A stretch of DNA of 64,000 nt from Chrysaora quinquecirrha (GCA_014526335.1 JACTAT010000052.1:4911493-4975492), one strand, 5' to 3'. Shown: positions 45,425 to 58,271, numbered from the stretch's first letter. The notes: generated by a model from the sequence alone, not told the origin. Made by a program: numbers and translations.

Positions 45425-48133
45425 CTAACTGCAGCAACCACCTCTTAAAGCTAATACTAAATGAAGAACAGAGCCACCAGTGACTTTGTAATCAAGTGCT
45501 GTTTTGTCATCATTCCTGAAAAGGAACGCAATTTTAATTCATTTAGACGCCGATGACACTATGCGAAATGAATACGGAATGATTTCCTGTCGGATGGGGA
45601 ACTGGGAGTCCACGTTTACACTCTGCTGGTATGAAATGCATACGGTGAGCAAGGTCACTGTTTTTGTCTGAAATCTATTGTTTCATGTCGACAAGAACAA
45701 TAAGTAATTGTTTTTCTCTCATTCATTCAGCAAAGGGGCATCAAACTGTACCGTATTCAGCCGTTTACACTATGCCGTTTTCAGATGAAGCCGGTTAGCA
45801 TATCGTATTCATTTCGTATTGTATTCATATCAAAACTGTGCCAGCCTAGTGTAGGCAAAAACGGTGTGGTTTCGTACAGTATTCATTTCATCATAGACTA
45901 TGGTCTCATACCGGCATAATGTATCGAGGTCTAAACGGGGTCTAAATGTCAAATTTTGGGAGCTTACAGAACGAGTTAAGAAACCAAGGCTCTCTGGCAA
46001 AACGATCAAACATTTTTCACCAAACATCTGACATTTCCTGCACTGTAGCGTTTTGCAACGTCGCGAAACATTTTTGTCTGCGAAAAGAAGAAGTTTTCGA
46101 AAATCTTGCGACGCAAATGTTGCTTGTTGAACAATGTTTTGTGCTGGTTTAAAATGGCCAAACATTGTTTGTAAAACATATCTCAAAAGTTTGATGGTTT
46201 GGCCAGGGACTTGGTAATTCAACTCCATTAAATTCTTCAATTCTTATATTCCAGTTGGCAGATGAAGGACTACTAAAACAGTGCTTAGACTTGAAAGATT
46301 GTTTGATGACAAAAAACAACAAGAACATCATCCAGCAAGGAATTGGGATATGTTCCTTCCTTGACTGCCCTCTTAGGATTTCTTTAGCATCTACCAACTA
46401 AATTTAAAACAACTAAATCATAGAATTTACTCACATTTGCTTTCCACTAAATATCAACCTGAAATTCAAAACAAACTTGAATGAGTTTTAACGAACAAAA
46501 AATTTGTGAAAATTTAAAAACAAGGTTCAGATCCGAAATCAGCACCCCAGATTACCCCTTTTTACCAATTTTCAGCGGAATCGCACAATTTTCTTTTTCC
46601 ACTCAATTTTTACTCTTGTGGGACGAAGTGGGACACAAACGCAGAAAAGGTTAAGGCCTTGCCAAACCAGAAATGTTGGATAAACATAGTAAGACCATAC
46701 ATTGTTGTGTGACCCAAAATTTTATCATTTGGTCACCATGTTTGATGATATATGCTGGTGAATGTTTGTGTTCGACAGAGCCGGTCAAACTTTCCATCAT
46801 ACACCAGCATACAATTCTTTTGTTCTCATGTATGATGTTATGGTCGTTTGGCCGGGTGATCCACAAATGTTTGACACAAGCAGACGTATGGCACTCTCAA
46901 ATTCCAGACAGATCTGTTAAGATGGCTAAAATGTTTGGTGGTGTTTGAATCATTTGGCTGCCTCATTTCGTGTTGGATCACACAACGAAATGATCGTGTA
47001 TGTTCATCCAACATTTATCGTTTGGCTTTGCTTTTCTAAGACACAAATTTCACAAAGTTTATTGCACGTTGGTCTCAAGAACATGAAGCTCCTAAAGATT
47101 AATGTCGGAAAAGTCTGTTCCTGCCAAATTTCTCACGAGAGATAATTCAAAATATTTCATCACTTGTTCATAATAAAAAATTCAAAATAAAAAATTTTGT
47201 TAGATATTAAAAAAGACAGAAATACACCAATTTACATTGTCAAAGAAATTTTTACCTTTGTTGAGCAGGAGGTATTCCTTCCTTCTCTTCTACTCTTTCT
47301 TTTATCCTTTCTACCTGAAATTGAAATGTAGAGAACAGTTCATGCTTTCAAAGACAACAAGCTTGTGGTAGCTAAAAGACCATTAAAAGAATTTTCTACC
47401 ACAGACAGTAGTTATTGCCTGGCACTAGTTAGATAATTAGTTAGTTAGTCTATTAGTTAGTTAGTTACTTAGTTAGTTTGATAGTTAGTTAGTTAGTCAG
47501 TTAGTTAGCTACATAGTTAGTTAGATAGTTAGCTTTTTAGTTAGTTAGTTCCTAAGTTAGTTAGTTAATAAGTTAGTTAGGTATTTAGTCTATTAGTTAG
47601 TTAGTTAGTTGGTTAGTTTAGTTAGTTAGTTAGTCAGGTAGTTAGTCAGTTCAGTAAGTTAGTTAGGTAGTTAGTTAGTTAGTTAGTTAGGATAGTTAGT
47701 TAGTCAATTAGTTAGTTAGTTAGTTAGTTAGTTAGTCACTTATTTAGTTACTTAATTAGCTAGTTTGTTAGTTAGTTAGTTAGTTAATTAGCTAGTTAGT
47801 TAGTTAGCTAGTTAGTGTTAGTTTGTTAGAACAACAATCAGTAGTTAGTTAGAAAGTAACTCAGTTTTTGTGCTAATAACGCTGCAAAAAGGGAGTCATT
47901 AAACTGCAACATATTCTCACCTTGTCATTTGGCTCTATGTCAATTTCAATCTATAAGGAAAAAGAAATGCATTATGGGTTGGGAGAGGAGAGCAATTCAC
48001 CACCAGCAGGAAGGGTCTTTTTCTTAGACTTTAAACAAGGTTTCTGACAAAATTCAATTCTAGTTTTCAGAATATTTCATCAAAATAGCTTTATTACCTC
48101 TTTTCCAGTCAGGGTTTTGACTTTAATTAGCAT
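45425..48133 (-). CDS. NEDD8: NEDD8 ubiquitin-like modifier
   Basis: Minus-strand exons 48133-48098, 47950-47921, 47314-47256, 46458-46435, 45515-45425; 79 residues, all phases join. The sequence is almost the canonical NEDD8: start [40 protein letters not shown] and the C-terminal HLVLALRGG. The mature protein ends at the Gly-Gly (residue 76). A three-residue tail, Cys-Cys-Ser, follows and must be removed by a NEDD8 protease; other species have different short tails. NEDD8 is attached to cullins and activates cullin-RING ubiquitin ligases. Intron 2 carries a large TTAG repeat, and the last intron carries TTTGATCG-type repeats. Divergent from SSR1; the next gene downstream on the same strand is the F-box/WD40 gene. 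Confidence 0.97.
45548..45935. repeat. MITE with ends ATGCCAGTATGAAA, second copy
   Basis: Starts GACACTATGCGAAATGAATA and ends CATACCGGCATAATGTATCG. The inside shares CATCTGAAAACGGCATAGTG (as inverse) and the GAGAGAAAAAC block with 7345-7770. In the last intron of NEDD8. Confidence 0.6.
45985..46211. repeat. TTTGATCGTTTGGCC-family MITE
   Basis: Left CTGGCAAAACGATCAAACAT, right ATGGTTTGGCCAGGGAC; inside are GAAACATTTTTGTC and CCAAACATTGTTTGT. More degraded relatives fill 46655-47060. In the last introns of NEDD8. Confidence 0.55.
47421..47850. repeat. TTAG tetranucleotide microsatellite
   Basis: About 430 bp of (TTAG)n with variants, in NEDD8 intron 2. An interstitial microsatellite, not a telomere. 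Confidence 0.9.
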
Positions 48134-48404
48134 GACGTCTGGCAATTCGAAAAACAAAGAAGAGCAGAATGGGCCTTTATCTGTCTTCCTTCAGATTTGT
48201 TTTTTGACTGATGAAAATTGAATTGAATTGAATCAAATGTTCCTTGGGAAAGAGGCTGGCCAGTCTCTCTTCCGTGATGCTTCGACGAAAAAATTTTCTT
48301 TCAACATAAACAAAAGCTGTCGAAGACCAGAGCAAGAAAGGGAAAAGTAGTGCAAAAGAATCCAGAAATATCAAAGGAATCCTTGCTTCTAGCACACTTT
48401 CACG
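48134..48404. promoter_or_regulatory. Candidate bidirectional promoter, NEDD8 / SSR1
   Basis: 271 bp separate the two divergent start codons. An antisense open frame of 72 codons covers part of it but has no domain. No TATA box stands out. Function inferred from arrangement. Confidence 0.5.
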
Positions 48405-51400
48405 ATGTTTCGCCTTTGGTCTAAGCTTTTTCTTGTCTTCTTGGTGGCATTTCCATTATCAGTTGTAGTAAATGATGGTGAGAATTTACTTTACTTTCTG
48501 TGCTATTGTCTGTTGTCAAACAATAGAAAAATGGTAGCCTATGGGCCTAAGTTAAGTACACGTGTCATTACAAGAAAGATTTTAACTTAAACTGCGATCT
48601 TGTGTACTGCTAAATGTTATATTCGCCACTTCTTTTTTTAAATAATTCCCTATGAGATAATTGGTATTTTGAAAGCAAGTTTTTCTTCATTTTTTGCGTT
48701 TTTATACCAAAAAGAGTTTGAATCAGTGAAGACAAAGACAGTAGAGCAGACGAAAGCTCTCTAGGGCATTACCCAATACTTAAGAGCAAGAATTAGAATA
48801 TTTGGAGCTCAATACCCCCAAGAAATTTGCAGTTTCATTGAACATTGACCCATTTTCTTTTGAAAACAGCAGAGAGAGAAAATGAATGAATTATTGAATT
48901 CTGGTGCTGCTTTGTGTCATCCCTGAATCTGCACCCTAAACGTTCATGTGAAATTCTTGGATATTTAACTGTTTATGTCCTAATTCAAAATGTTAACATC
49001 AATAATATAATGAAATGGAAACTGCAAATTCAAATTTCATTATTGTCTGTTATTTCATTCTTAAATTCATTGGAAGTCTGCAGTTTCCCTCAAATTCTGG
49101 GATATTAATTAGAGTTTCAGAAAATGTTTAAAATACATCTTTAAGTAAGTTTTGACATTTTTTTTGTCAGTATTTGTTGCTGGTGTAGAAGATGCCACTG
49201 AAGATGAAATTGATGCTGATGCAGGAGAAAATGAAGCTAAGGCAACAACTGACGAAGATTCTGAAGCAAAAGTAATTCTGTTATTGTGTTTTCTATTTTC
49301 TCTCTGAATGAGTCACGCTGCTTTTTAGCATGCTTTTCATGTGCTTTTTAGCAATGAAAGGATTGTATTGACCATGGTTAAAAACAAGAATTAGCTTCAA
49401 AAGATTATTAAATAACTGGTGTGGTTTGTTTGTTTGCTTGCCAAGCACTCAGAATAACACATCAAAATAAAAGATTATAATGTTACTGAGGTAGAAAATT
49501 GAAGAAAAATAGAAGGAAATAAGTAAAAATTGTTTTGTGATTATTAGCAGATTCAATTACACACAAATCTCTATGTTTAGTTTAGCGAAATTGCTATTTG
49601 ACATTTTCAAGACCTTTTTTCAGTCACTATATCATTTTGCAAAAGATAGGATACTTCCCTTAAAACAATATTTCCCAAACAATGAACTAGAGAAAGCAAA
49701 TTCACAAGTTTTTAGCCTTGTTGAGTTGCTTAATAAATGCAGGCAGCAATTTTTCTAGATAGTATATGCCCCCCCCCCCCATTTGAAAAGGGGGTGTTTA
49801 TTGCATAATTCACTTTAGAGAAGGCATTCATTTGAGGGAATGTTTGAGAGAAGAGGTCCTTCAACCAAAGATATGAGATAAGTACAGGCTGTTTCGTAGA
49901 AGAAATTTAAGTCTTCCACTTCACTTGGACCAAATTTTAGTTTGAAATCAACTTTTTTAGGTTGAAACTGATGATGATGGTGCTGAATCAGATTCCGACT
50001 CCACAGAATCAAGTGAAGAAAAGGTAAGGTGTCTGAAAATATGTAACTGTAAGAGCCTCTTAGGCCCTTTTCAAATGATTCCTAGGCAGACATTAGACTG
50101 TAAGGTTTAGCTACAAATGTCAATTTCACCTTTTAAATGTGATGTGGTGTCTTGGCCTTATCCAGCTGCTCCTTGGTGTCAGATGCTTAGCACAGTTGAG
50201 TTTTGAGCCCCAGCCAGGTAGTGTCACAGCCATGTCTAAGGTCTTCATTAGTTAACGCACTACTGAAATCATAGTAACTGGCACTAAATACATCATTTCA
50301 CCTTCCTCGCACTCTCACTTTTTACTCAGCTTCGTGTGAATTACACCTTATGCTGTCTAAAATCAGGGGTACTTTGCTTCTTTCCTTAAAAAAGATCCTT
50401 TGGTATTTATGTTACTTTCTGCCACAGGCTGAACCAGAAGAAGAAGCAGATTCTGGACTAACTGGCATGAGAGTTTCTCCTGATGTCGAGTTGTCAATTC
50501 TCTTCCCAAACTTCCCTGATAAACGTAAGTATTGTTCCTAGAATAACTTCAATGCCAAGGACTGCATAACTTATTGCAATTCTTTTACCTGAAACTTGTA
50601 AGAAAATCATAAACTATAAGCAAAGTAATCCAAGAATGTATGTATTTATGAGATGCAGTAAACTACTGCCTGACCAAATAAGTTGTACCCACCAGCACCT
50701 TTGAGCTATGGCTTAACTAGGAGACTTGTTGCTTGTGACACTGTATTTGGTGTGTCTCTCCCAGGGTTGCTAAACATGCAAGTGACAAGCAAGCAACATG
50801 TCCCAAAAGTTATTTGCATGTCGCAGAGACAAGAGATGTTTCGGTTGTCTCCCAGAAACATTTGTCCATCTCTTGATACCAACTAACAAATCATTATCAA
50901 AATTGCATGCAGAAAAGATGTTTCCCCTGTCAATCACAATTTTAAAATTTTGTACTACAGAGAAACAAAATCAATTTTTTACAGAATTGCCTGCCGGAAA
51001 ACCCATCAATGCTCTGATTGGCTTCACAAACAAAGGCTTGAAAGATTTCACTATTCAGACATTAGATGCTTCATTCCGCTATCCACAAGACTACAACTAC
51101 TACGTTCAGAATTTCACTGGATATCGTTACAACCGATTGGTAGAACAAGGAACTGAAGCCAGTTTTGAGTATGCTTTCCATCCTCATGAAAGTTATGGTG
51201 GTAGACCATTTGGTTTGGTAATCATTGTTACATACAAGGATGAGGTAAGTTGGTTCAGAGTAATTGATTCCTCATTCAAGAATCCATTGGCCCAAAGTTT
51301 AACAGAACCAATGTTCTGAGCTGCTTCAGGTCACAAAGCAATTTGTTCAAAAATCAATTCCTGGCTTCATGTGCAACTTTTTGTTTTTCTGATTGTGGCA

Positions 51401-54400
51401 ACAATCTCTTCAACATGTCTGTTTGCCATCTGAAGCACAAAATCAAGTGTAGCCACAGCTTTACCTATTGCTAAACACTTGGTATTTTTATCCTGTCTGT
51501 TGTTTTCAAAAATATTCATGTTTGGGATTTGGGAATGTTTTGGAGTTGTTTTCAGAATACCGTTGTTGAGTTTTATTCAATATATTTTGTATTTTTTACA
51601 GTATGGTGCAGATTATGGTGGTGCTGTTTTCAACGAGACAGTTACTTTCCAAGAAGTTGAGGAAAGTTTTGATGGAGAAACGTGAGTAATTTGCAACTGT
51701 AACCCAATTATTCTAACATTGCATACGCCAACAAACTTTTTTTGAACAAAATTTCTAGCTACCCTGCTTAGAAAAGAAACAACATGTTTGAACTGATGTT
51801 TCAAAGAATTGTCTCTTGCCTCCAGACTTTGTTTTGACTAAAAGTTGTTCCAAAGATCTCCAAAATAAAATCTTAGCCTTCTTGTGTTTCTAAAAAGTTT
51901 GTTCTTATTCAAAAACATGGGGTTGCAAGCTTACTGTATTGTAATTAAATACTGTTTTGTTTTGTTTTCTTGATCTTGCTTTCAGTGTATGTGTTATCTT
52001 TCTATTTTTAGAACTTTAATTTGTGGCAAAAACGAGATAAACTCCGCTTCTTTGAATCTCCAAACTCCGTATTCCGTTTGATATTTGAATTGGCCATCTA
52101 CAAAATGGGTTTTGAGATGCCTGTTAAAACGAAAGATTTTCATCCCCCAAAGCAAATAACAAAAATCCAATTCTTACCTCTGTTTTTTAACGTGTTTGAC
52201 ATTGTGTCATTAGGTTTTGTTATCTGTTATCTTCCTGAAACACATCTCGCATGACTTAACATACTGACTGTTATTGATATTCTCTCTTTTGCAGATTCTT
52301 CTTGTATGTTTTCCTCGTCGCTTTGGCTCTCCTAGTCATCTTTGGTTTGAATTACGCATTCTCATCTGTCAGGGTAAGCTTAAATAGTACATTTATACAA
52401 TATATCTATGACATAAAGTTTGTTTCTAATGTTTAAGGCAGGCTAAATCCTAAAACCCAACTTAAAACAGTTTACAGATATCCAATTCATTCAATACAAT
52501 TAATCAGTTCAGTTATCTTGTTGCTGAAATATGCAAACATGTGAAATCACTGTAATTGATCAAAACACCTTTCCTATTTAAAAAAGAAGCAGAGGGAGAC
52601 TGAAAAAAAACAAGCCCTTGGCAACTGTGGAAATGATTCTTCAACAAGTAGCATTCACAATTGATGGAACTCGAACCTGGACTACATGATCAGAGAGCCA
52701 ACGACATTTCCACTGTGCTAAAAGCCCAGTGAAATTGTCGAGAAAAGCCGCGGCTAGATGTACGATTTTTCATCTGTTCCGGCGACGTGACATATCTGCA
52801 AATGTCCTGTTCTGAGAAGTCCTGAGATGGCTACACGCTGCAACAAAAATGCTGCTACAGACGTTTGCAACAATCAGTTTGTGCGGCAAGATGAATGAGT
52901 CCAAGAACATTTCCAGGAAAACGCGCGAAAACAAAGCTAATTGTTGCGCCGCCAATGCAAAAAAACGTCTAGACACTGCAACATTAGTGGAGACAAGCCA
53001 AAACATGTCGCGGAAATTTCAACCAAATCAATGCTCTGCGACCGTGTTTTCTTAGGTCGCAGAACATTTTCTTTGAAAGTCTATCCCTGGCTACCCGTGC
53101 GGCCGTTAGTTTTTACGGTCTTGGCGACAATTATCATGTCCTGTCGATCGCAACATAAGCAAAAAGTCGCATGTTTGGTTTCGCTACATAATGGTCTTTG
53201 TTTTACTAGACTTTTGTCAGTCTGATGTTTTAATATTGTTTACAGGGTAAAAAGGCAACTAGTAAAGCTGCTCCTGTTGAGATGGGAACACAGCAAAGAG
53301 ATGATGTTGATTACGGATGGCTGCCAAAGGAAACCACATTTGAATTTAGTAAGTTGCACGTTTTTATAAGAAACCTAGCTCAAGGCCTAGTTTTAAAAGA
53401 TTCTTAATTTTCGAACCCGTTTTTGTACAAAATGTTTCTCAAAAGTTTTTTTCGTATTTTTCTTAACTATCGTTTTCGCATACGATATTTAAAATTTTTC
53501 AAAGAAATATGCAAGATGGTAATGTGGATATGTGGATATAAAGAATGCAAAGTTTTGGTGTAGTGAAGGGAAACCTTTCTCACAAGTAGTTTTGGTTGGG
53601 TAACAATTTCTTCGTGGTTCTTGAAAAAGACTATTTTTGCATGAATTGCATCAAAAATTGCCTTAATAATGAAGAAATCCCCATTTCACCGTGACTTGAA
53701 GTCAAGATATAGATCCCTCTACTATAAATACAAAACTCGTCTTTTGAGAAAAGTGGTCCGAAAGGTTTTTTGAAGATAAAATCGAATATGGGACACGAAA
53801 ATGACGATGATGATAGGTCTTGATATGATATGACCAACATTGTTTTTGAGTACTTCAAAATTGCGATAAATAGCGGAATTATTTTCGGGCATACTTAACA
53901 GCTTTTTTCGTATGACACTCCTCAGAGTATGAAAGTCAGAAACACACCGAAGCCATGAACTAGGTCGGAATTTATACCTACAATCCTCGTCAAAAATATT
54001 GGGGACAGTATGTTATAAGTATGTTTTACCTTAAAAACCCCGTCCCATTACAACATATTTGGGTAATAAGATTTTTCCCCGACTCAATGTTGGGACCACT
54101 GTCAACATCGATTTCACCAACATTGAGTCGGGGGGAGGGGGGTATGCGTCTTTAGAGCGAGAATTTTACAAAAGTTCGAAGTGTCCCAGCCTTTTTGGCG
54201 AGGATTGTAGATGCCGGTCGAAATGCACCAATTCGGAAAGAGAGGCTGAATTGGCATTGTGTTTTAAATACCAATCAGCTATCCTTTCTTCAATTAATTC
54301 TAATGATCTTCCCGCTGTATCCAGCGACCTGTTTGGTTTTTAAAACACAATGCCAATGCAGCCTCTTTCTGATTGGTGCATTTCGAGCCGTATTTGGGTA

Positions 54401-54719
54401 TAAAATTCGATAAATTCCGCCTTAGTCTATTGTTTCAGTCTGTTTCTGACGTTCATACTCTGAGTGTCAGGCAAAAAAAGCTTTTTAGTAGCTATGCCCG
54501 AAAATGATTCCGCTATTTATCGCAATTTAGCCAACATTGTTAATTAATTGAACTCTTGAACTAGGGGAGCCTAAACTGTGTTACTGCACTCAGCGAGACC
54601 TGTATTGAATATTAATATAAAAACTAAAAATTTTCGTTCATTTTTTAGACAAAAGTTCCCCACGAAGATCTCCAAGGAACAGAAGAGCAAAACGAAGCTC
54701 GGGATCTGCTGACGAATAG
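48405..54719 (+). CDS. SSR1: Translocon-associated protein subunit alpha (TRAP-alpha, signal sequence receptor 1)
   Basis: Exons 48405-48477, 49171-49271, 49961-50023, 50428-50524, 50985-51244, 51602-51681, 52295-52373, 53246-53348, 54649-54719; 308 residues (human about 286), every phase consistent. N-terminal signal peptide (LFLVFLVAFPLSVVV), then a very acidic lumenal region over exons 2-4. The conserved TRAP-alpha core follows: FTNKGLKDFT, LDASFRYPQDY, FEYAFHPHE, GGRPFGLV. One membrane helix is in exon 7 (FFLYVFLVALALLVIFGLNY), and the cytosolic tail has DDVDYGWLPKET and a basic end (KSSPRRSPRNRRAKR...SADE). Two NxT/S sites (NFT, NET) suit the lumenal glycoprotein. It is part of the TRAP complex at the Sec61 translocon in the ER membrane. 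Possible polyadenylation signal AATAAA near 55163. Confidence 0.97.
50150..50315 (+). repeat. tRNA-derived SINE-like element, copy
   Basis: TTTTGAGCCCCAGCCAGGTA, then GTGTCACAGCC, TTCATTAGTTAACGCACTAC and GGCACTAAATACATCATTTC. Same order as the 40655-40805 element. In SSR1 intron 3. Confidence 0.55.
52655..52735 (-). repeat. tRNA-like SINE fragment
   Basis: Minus strand: TTAGCACAGTGGAAATGTCG, TTGGCTCTCTGATCATGTAG and CCAGGTTCGAGTTCC, i.e. A box, anticodon-arm-like part and B box in tRNA order. Near twin of 40435-40505. In SSR1 intron 7. Confidence 0.5.
52780..53160. repeat. Dispersed repeat, partner of 11985-12250
   Basis: Shares TTTCAACCAAATCAATG, GGTCGCAGAACATTTTC and AAAGTCTATCCCTGGCTACC with the inverse of 11985-12250. 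In SSR1 intron 7. Confidence 0.6.
53858..54535. mobile_element. ~680-bp MITE with terminal inverted repeats and an internal palindrome
   Basis: Left AAATTGCGATAAATAGCGGA, then ATTATTTTCGGGCATACTTA; right inverted AAATTGCGATAAATAGCGGA, then ATCATTTTCGGGCATAGC. Inner blocks (CTCAGAGTATGAAAGTCAGA, GGTGCATTTCGA, TGTTTTAAATACCAATCAGC) are also mirrored. A second palindrome (CCCCGACTCAATGTTGG and its inverse) lies at 54076-54134. The most complete copy of the family also seen at 4590, 38.7, 41.5 and 62.0 kb. In SSR1 intron 8. Confidence 0.8.
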
Positions 54720-55197
54720 TAACTTTGATAAAATATTATGAAGAACGATAAAAAAAATAAGCAAAAATTATCATAAAGAACCGACTTGTGTAATATGCAC
54801 TTATAGCTGTGATTATGGCTAAATATTTTGCATGAAAAATATTATTTTCTAATTATCGATCTAGAATTTTTATTTTGTACTTTAGGGTATTTGAATTTGT
54901 AAGAATTCTAGGGAGATATGAAAATGTTCTTTTATGGGGAATAATTCATTGAATATATGGAGTAATGGGGAGTTATTTTTGAATCGGAAGTAGAAATAGG
55001 CCGGAATTTCGAGGTGCATTTCAATCTTGCAGAACATTTCAAGCTTGCGTTACAAAATATAGAAAAACTGTGAAAATTGGTTCTATCTGATAAAACAGTG
55101 ATTTTAACTTTGTCTCAGATGAAAAGTCATGATGCTTGTCGCAAGAGGGAAAGAAAACTTCTAAATAAAGTAAAGCTTATGTCGACATTGCGCACAG

Positions 55198-56275
55198 TAA
55201 GAACTAGTTGCCGACTCCTAACCCGGGATTTTTTGGAAAAAATTTATCGGAACTGACCTGTCGACAAAAGCGCTCTGACAATTAGTTCCTTTTGACGGCA
55301 ACTAGCCAGCGGACACTTCCAGAACATTGGGATGTTCTACTTCTGCGATTACACGTAGGTGACAACTGGTTCGCGTCAGTCGCAGTAGATGTAAGCGCTC
55401 TTGCAACCGCGATTAACTGTATCCTATAAGTTCTGACTAGCTGTTAGCTTGTCTGTTAGCAGTTACAACTAGTTGGCGTTTGTTCTATGACATCGCATCG
55501 ACACAAGTCTGGCTTCAGAAATCTGAATCCAATGTATGTGTGGAACATTATGCCACGCTTTTATCGACCTAAGATACTATAGAACTAACGCCAACCAGTT
55601 ATAACTAAAATAAGTCGACTTGTCAACAACGAGTGAGAACTTATAGGATACAGTTGATTGCGGTCGGAATAGCCCTAATGTCGACTGCGACTGACGGGAA
55701 TCAGTTGTCACCTAATCGCAGAAGTAGAACCACGGGGCGGGGGGAGGGTTCTTGGCTAAATTTTGGGTAGGAGTCTGCCGCCGGCATATTCAAAATGGTA
55801 CCGTTGGCTAAACTAATATTTATGAGAAAATGGTACCCTGGGCTAGACCAATTTCTACCAAAATGACACCCCTCGAAATTGTTGCTCTTAAGTCGGAAAA
55901 TTCCTTTTACCAGCTTCTTTTAACAATGTTTACAATGAAATTTCTACTTCCCAAGGCTTCTAAAGATGAAATCATGACCGCTCCATTGCCAAATATGATA
56001 CCCTTGGCTAGACTAAAATTGCAAAAAAGTATACCCTTGGCTAGATAGAAATCCGAAGATGTATACCCTCTAGCGCGGCACAACTCCAGGTACCATTGCT
56101 ATGGAGGAACCCCCCCCCGTGAGTAGAACTTTCTGGAACTGTGCGCTGACTAGTTGCCATCAAAAAGGTACTGCGGTTGCAAATTAGTTGCTAGAGCGCT
56201 TAAAGGTCAGTTGCGATAAATTAGTTCAAAAAATCGTCGATTAGCAGTGGACAGCTAGTTTTCTTACGGGCATTA
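55198..56275. mobile_element. ~1.1-kb foldback MITE with an inner GGTACC-rich insert
   Basis: Left end GTAAGAACTAGTTGCCGACT..., right end inverted GTAAGAAAACTAGCTGTCCA. Matching internal stretches in both arms include TTTATCG-AACTGACCT and AGCGCTCT, and closer to the middle CGCAGAAGTAGAAC, AGTTGTCACCTA and ACTGTATCCTATAAGTTCT. The right arm is interrupted at about 55733-56115 by a low-copy tandem block of GGTACCCTTGGCTAGAC-like phrases. Between SSR1 and CYHR1. Confidence 0.7.
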
Positions 56276-56500
56276 TTTCGCTTTCTATAGGCAAAATTTA
56301 GTCTATTTTCACTAAAACAAGGATGACCCTTCCGATTCTATCCAAATGCCGAATCAGCGCGGCAAAGACAACTTAAATAAAAATTATGTTAATATGTTAT
56401 TTTGATAAATGTGTTACATACACAAAGCTTAAAGATAACCACACAAAACACACCACAGCATAACTTACAATTTTATTTATTTACTTATTTATTTTCGTTT

Positions 56501-58219
56501 TTACTTACCAATTTGAAACATAAACATTCTGACGTTTATGGTCTTGTTGCTGAGTAATCGATCACAGTCCGAGGATTGCTTCAACAAGACCGGGTGACGT
56601 CCGGTTTCTTTTTTATCATCCATAAACTCAAACCGTTGCAAGTCCGGTAATATATCCAGGTCACCGTACGGTCCTTTGACCAGGAAAAATTTCAGTTCCA
56701 TTGTGCATTTGTTTTTTGATATCAATTGGTATGAAAGATTCCGGTCCAGACTTTTCTCGTTGCCTTGGACCGACGCTTTTACGATCCAGGGCTGGTCGAA
56801 TGCGTTGAACCGGTTCGATTCGTAGTAGAGTTTAGGTAAGTAATCGTCAGTCCGGCATGGTGATAACTGAATATCTGGAATAAGAGCAGCGAGAAATGTG
56901 TATGCAAGTTCACAATACTCTGTATTTTTCATATTCGTTTTTTTTGTGGATCAAGGACTCTCCACAAACAGACTTGTTTGAGCTAAGACACATGAACATG
57001 AAACTTAAAATTTGCCTTTCAAATAATACAGTAGTTTGTATGATTCCCGTAGCGCGGGCCGCCTTGCTAGTCATATATACTAATATGTCAAAATTATGAT
57101 CAAGATTAGTCGAAGACGCGCGCACGTTTGGCAGGCAAGGATACCAACGTAATTGTACTTCCTTGCATTTGTACTTCAATCTTGCGATATGAAAGAAAAT
57201 ACTCTTCAATCCCTTACACGTTTTTTTTTTATAAGAAACCTGGCTGAGGGCCTAGTTCTAGAAGTTACTTAACTTTTGGGGTGTCTAGTTCTAGGTTTCT
57301 TATAAACCGGTTTCTTATAACAAAAAAAACGTGTACTTACCACAAATGGAGATCTTTTCGCAAGACAACATCTGAAGCAAAAGTTTCATTTTTTCTGTCT
57401 CTTCATTTTGTTTCTGAAGATTCGCACTTATTGAGCTCATCAGATCTGCACCAGTTTTAATGGGGAAATTGCATCCTTCTTCGTGATCCTCTTGTATTGA
57501 CTTTATTCCCTCCCATGGGCATCCGATTATACTGTACTTACAAATGGCACGCCTGTGAAAAGAGAAGAAGAAATATAGGAATTTGAACGGTCTCTGTGTT
57601 CAAGGGGGGGCACTCTCAACTATTTGGGTAGTGCGAATCAGAGTCCAGAAATACTTGGGGTTCCACGACTGCGAGCCGGAGGAAGGTTTTGCCTATTATT
57701 AAGAAATTTAATTTAGCCAAAAGGTAGACTTTATAAGGTCGAATTTAGGTCATGTCAAATTCAATTAATTTAATCCGGCATAAAAGTGACGTAAGAGCGA
57801 CGTTGAATTTTCTGGGGGTTTTTTATTTAAAAAGAGCGCGAATTTTAAATTTAAAATGGCTGCAGTAAATGGAGTAAATCGATTCTGATTAAATTCGAAA
57901 AAAAATGCGACCATATAAATTGTTGGACATCATAAGATATGTTCGCTAATAGAAGAACGTTTCTGCATCCAAGATCCAAAACTGTTCAACCTACTACCCA
58001 AACATCTTCGGGACTTGAATGGGGTATCACTGGATGTTTTCAAGAAAGGCATAGACGATTTTCTGTCTACAATTCCTGATGAGCCTCAACTTATTGGTTA
58101 TACGGCAATGAGAAAAGCTGATAGTAACTCTTTAGTTGACACGATCAAAATTAGATCTTTTTCAAGGGATAAACATCTTAGTGTTAATCCTTAAGGTAAT
58201 ACATCTTTAAACCTTGTAC

Positions 58220-58271
<52 letters not shown>

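Noticed and set aside
46149..46397. Open frames on both strands at the NEDD8 3' introns
   Set aside because: The region lies between proven NEDD8 exons 4 and 5 and matches no domain; the minus frame runs on into a TTTGATCG-family repeat.
47421..47850. TTAG array as an interstitial telomere
   Set aside because: Tetramer TTAG is neither the animal TTAGGG nor the insect TTAGG repeat; it is a microsatellite in NEDD8 intron 2.
48177..48395. 72-codon antisense frame with a hydrophobic stretch
   Set aside because: It occupies the putative NEDD8/SSR1 shared promoter and shows no conserved motif.
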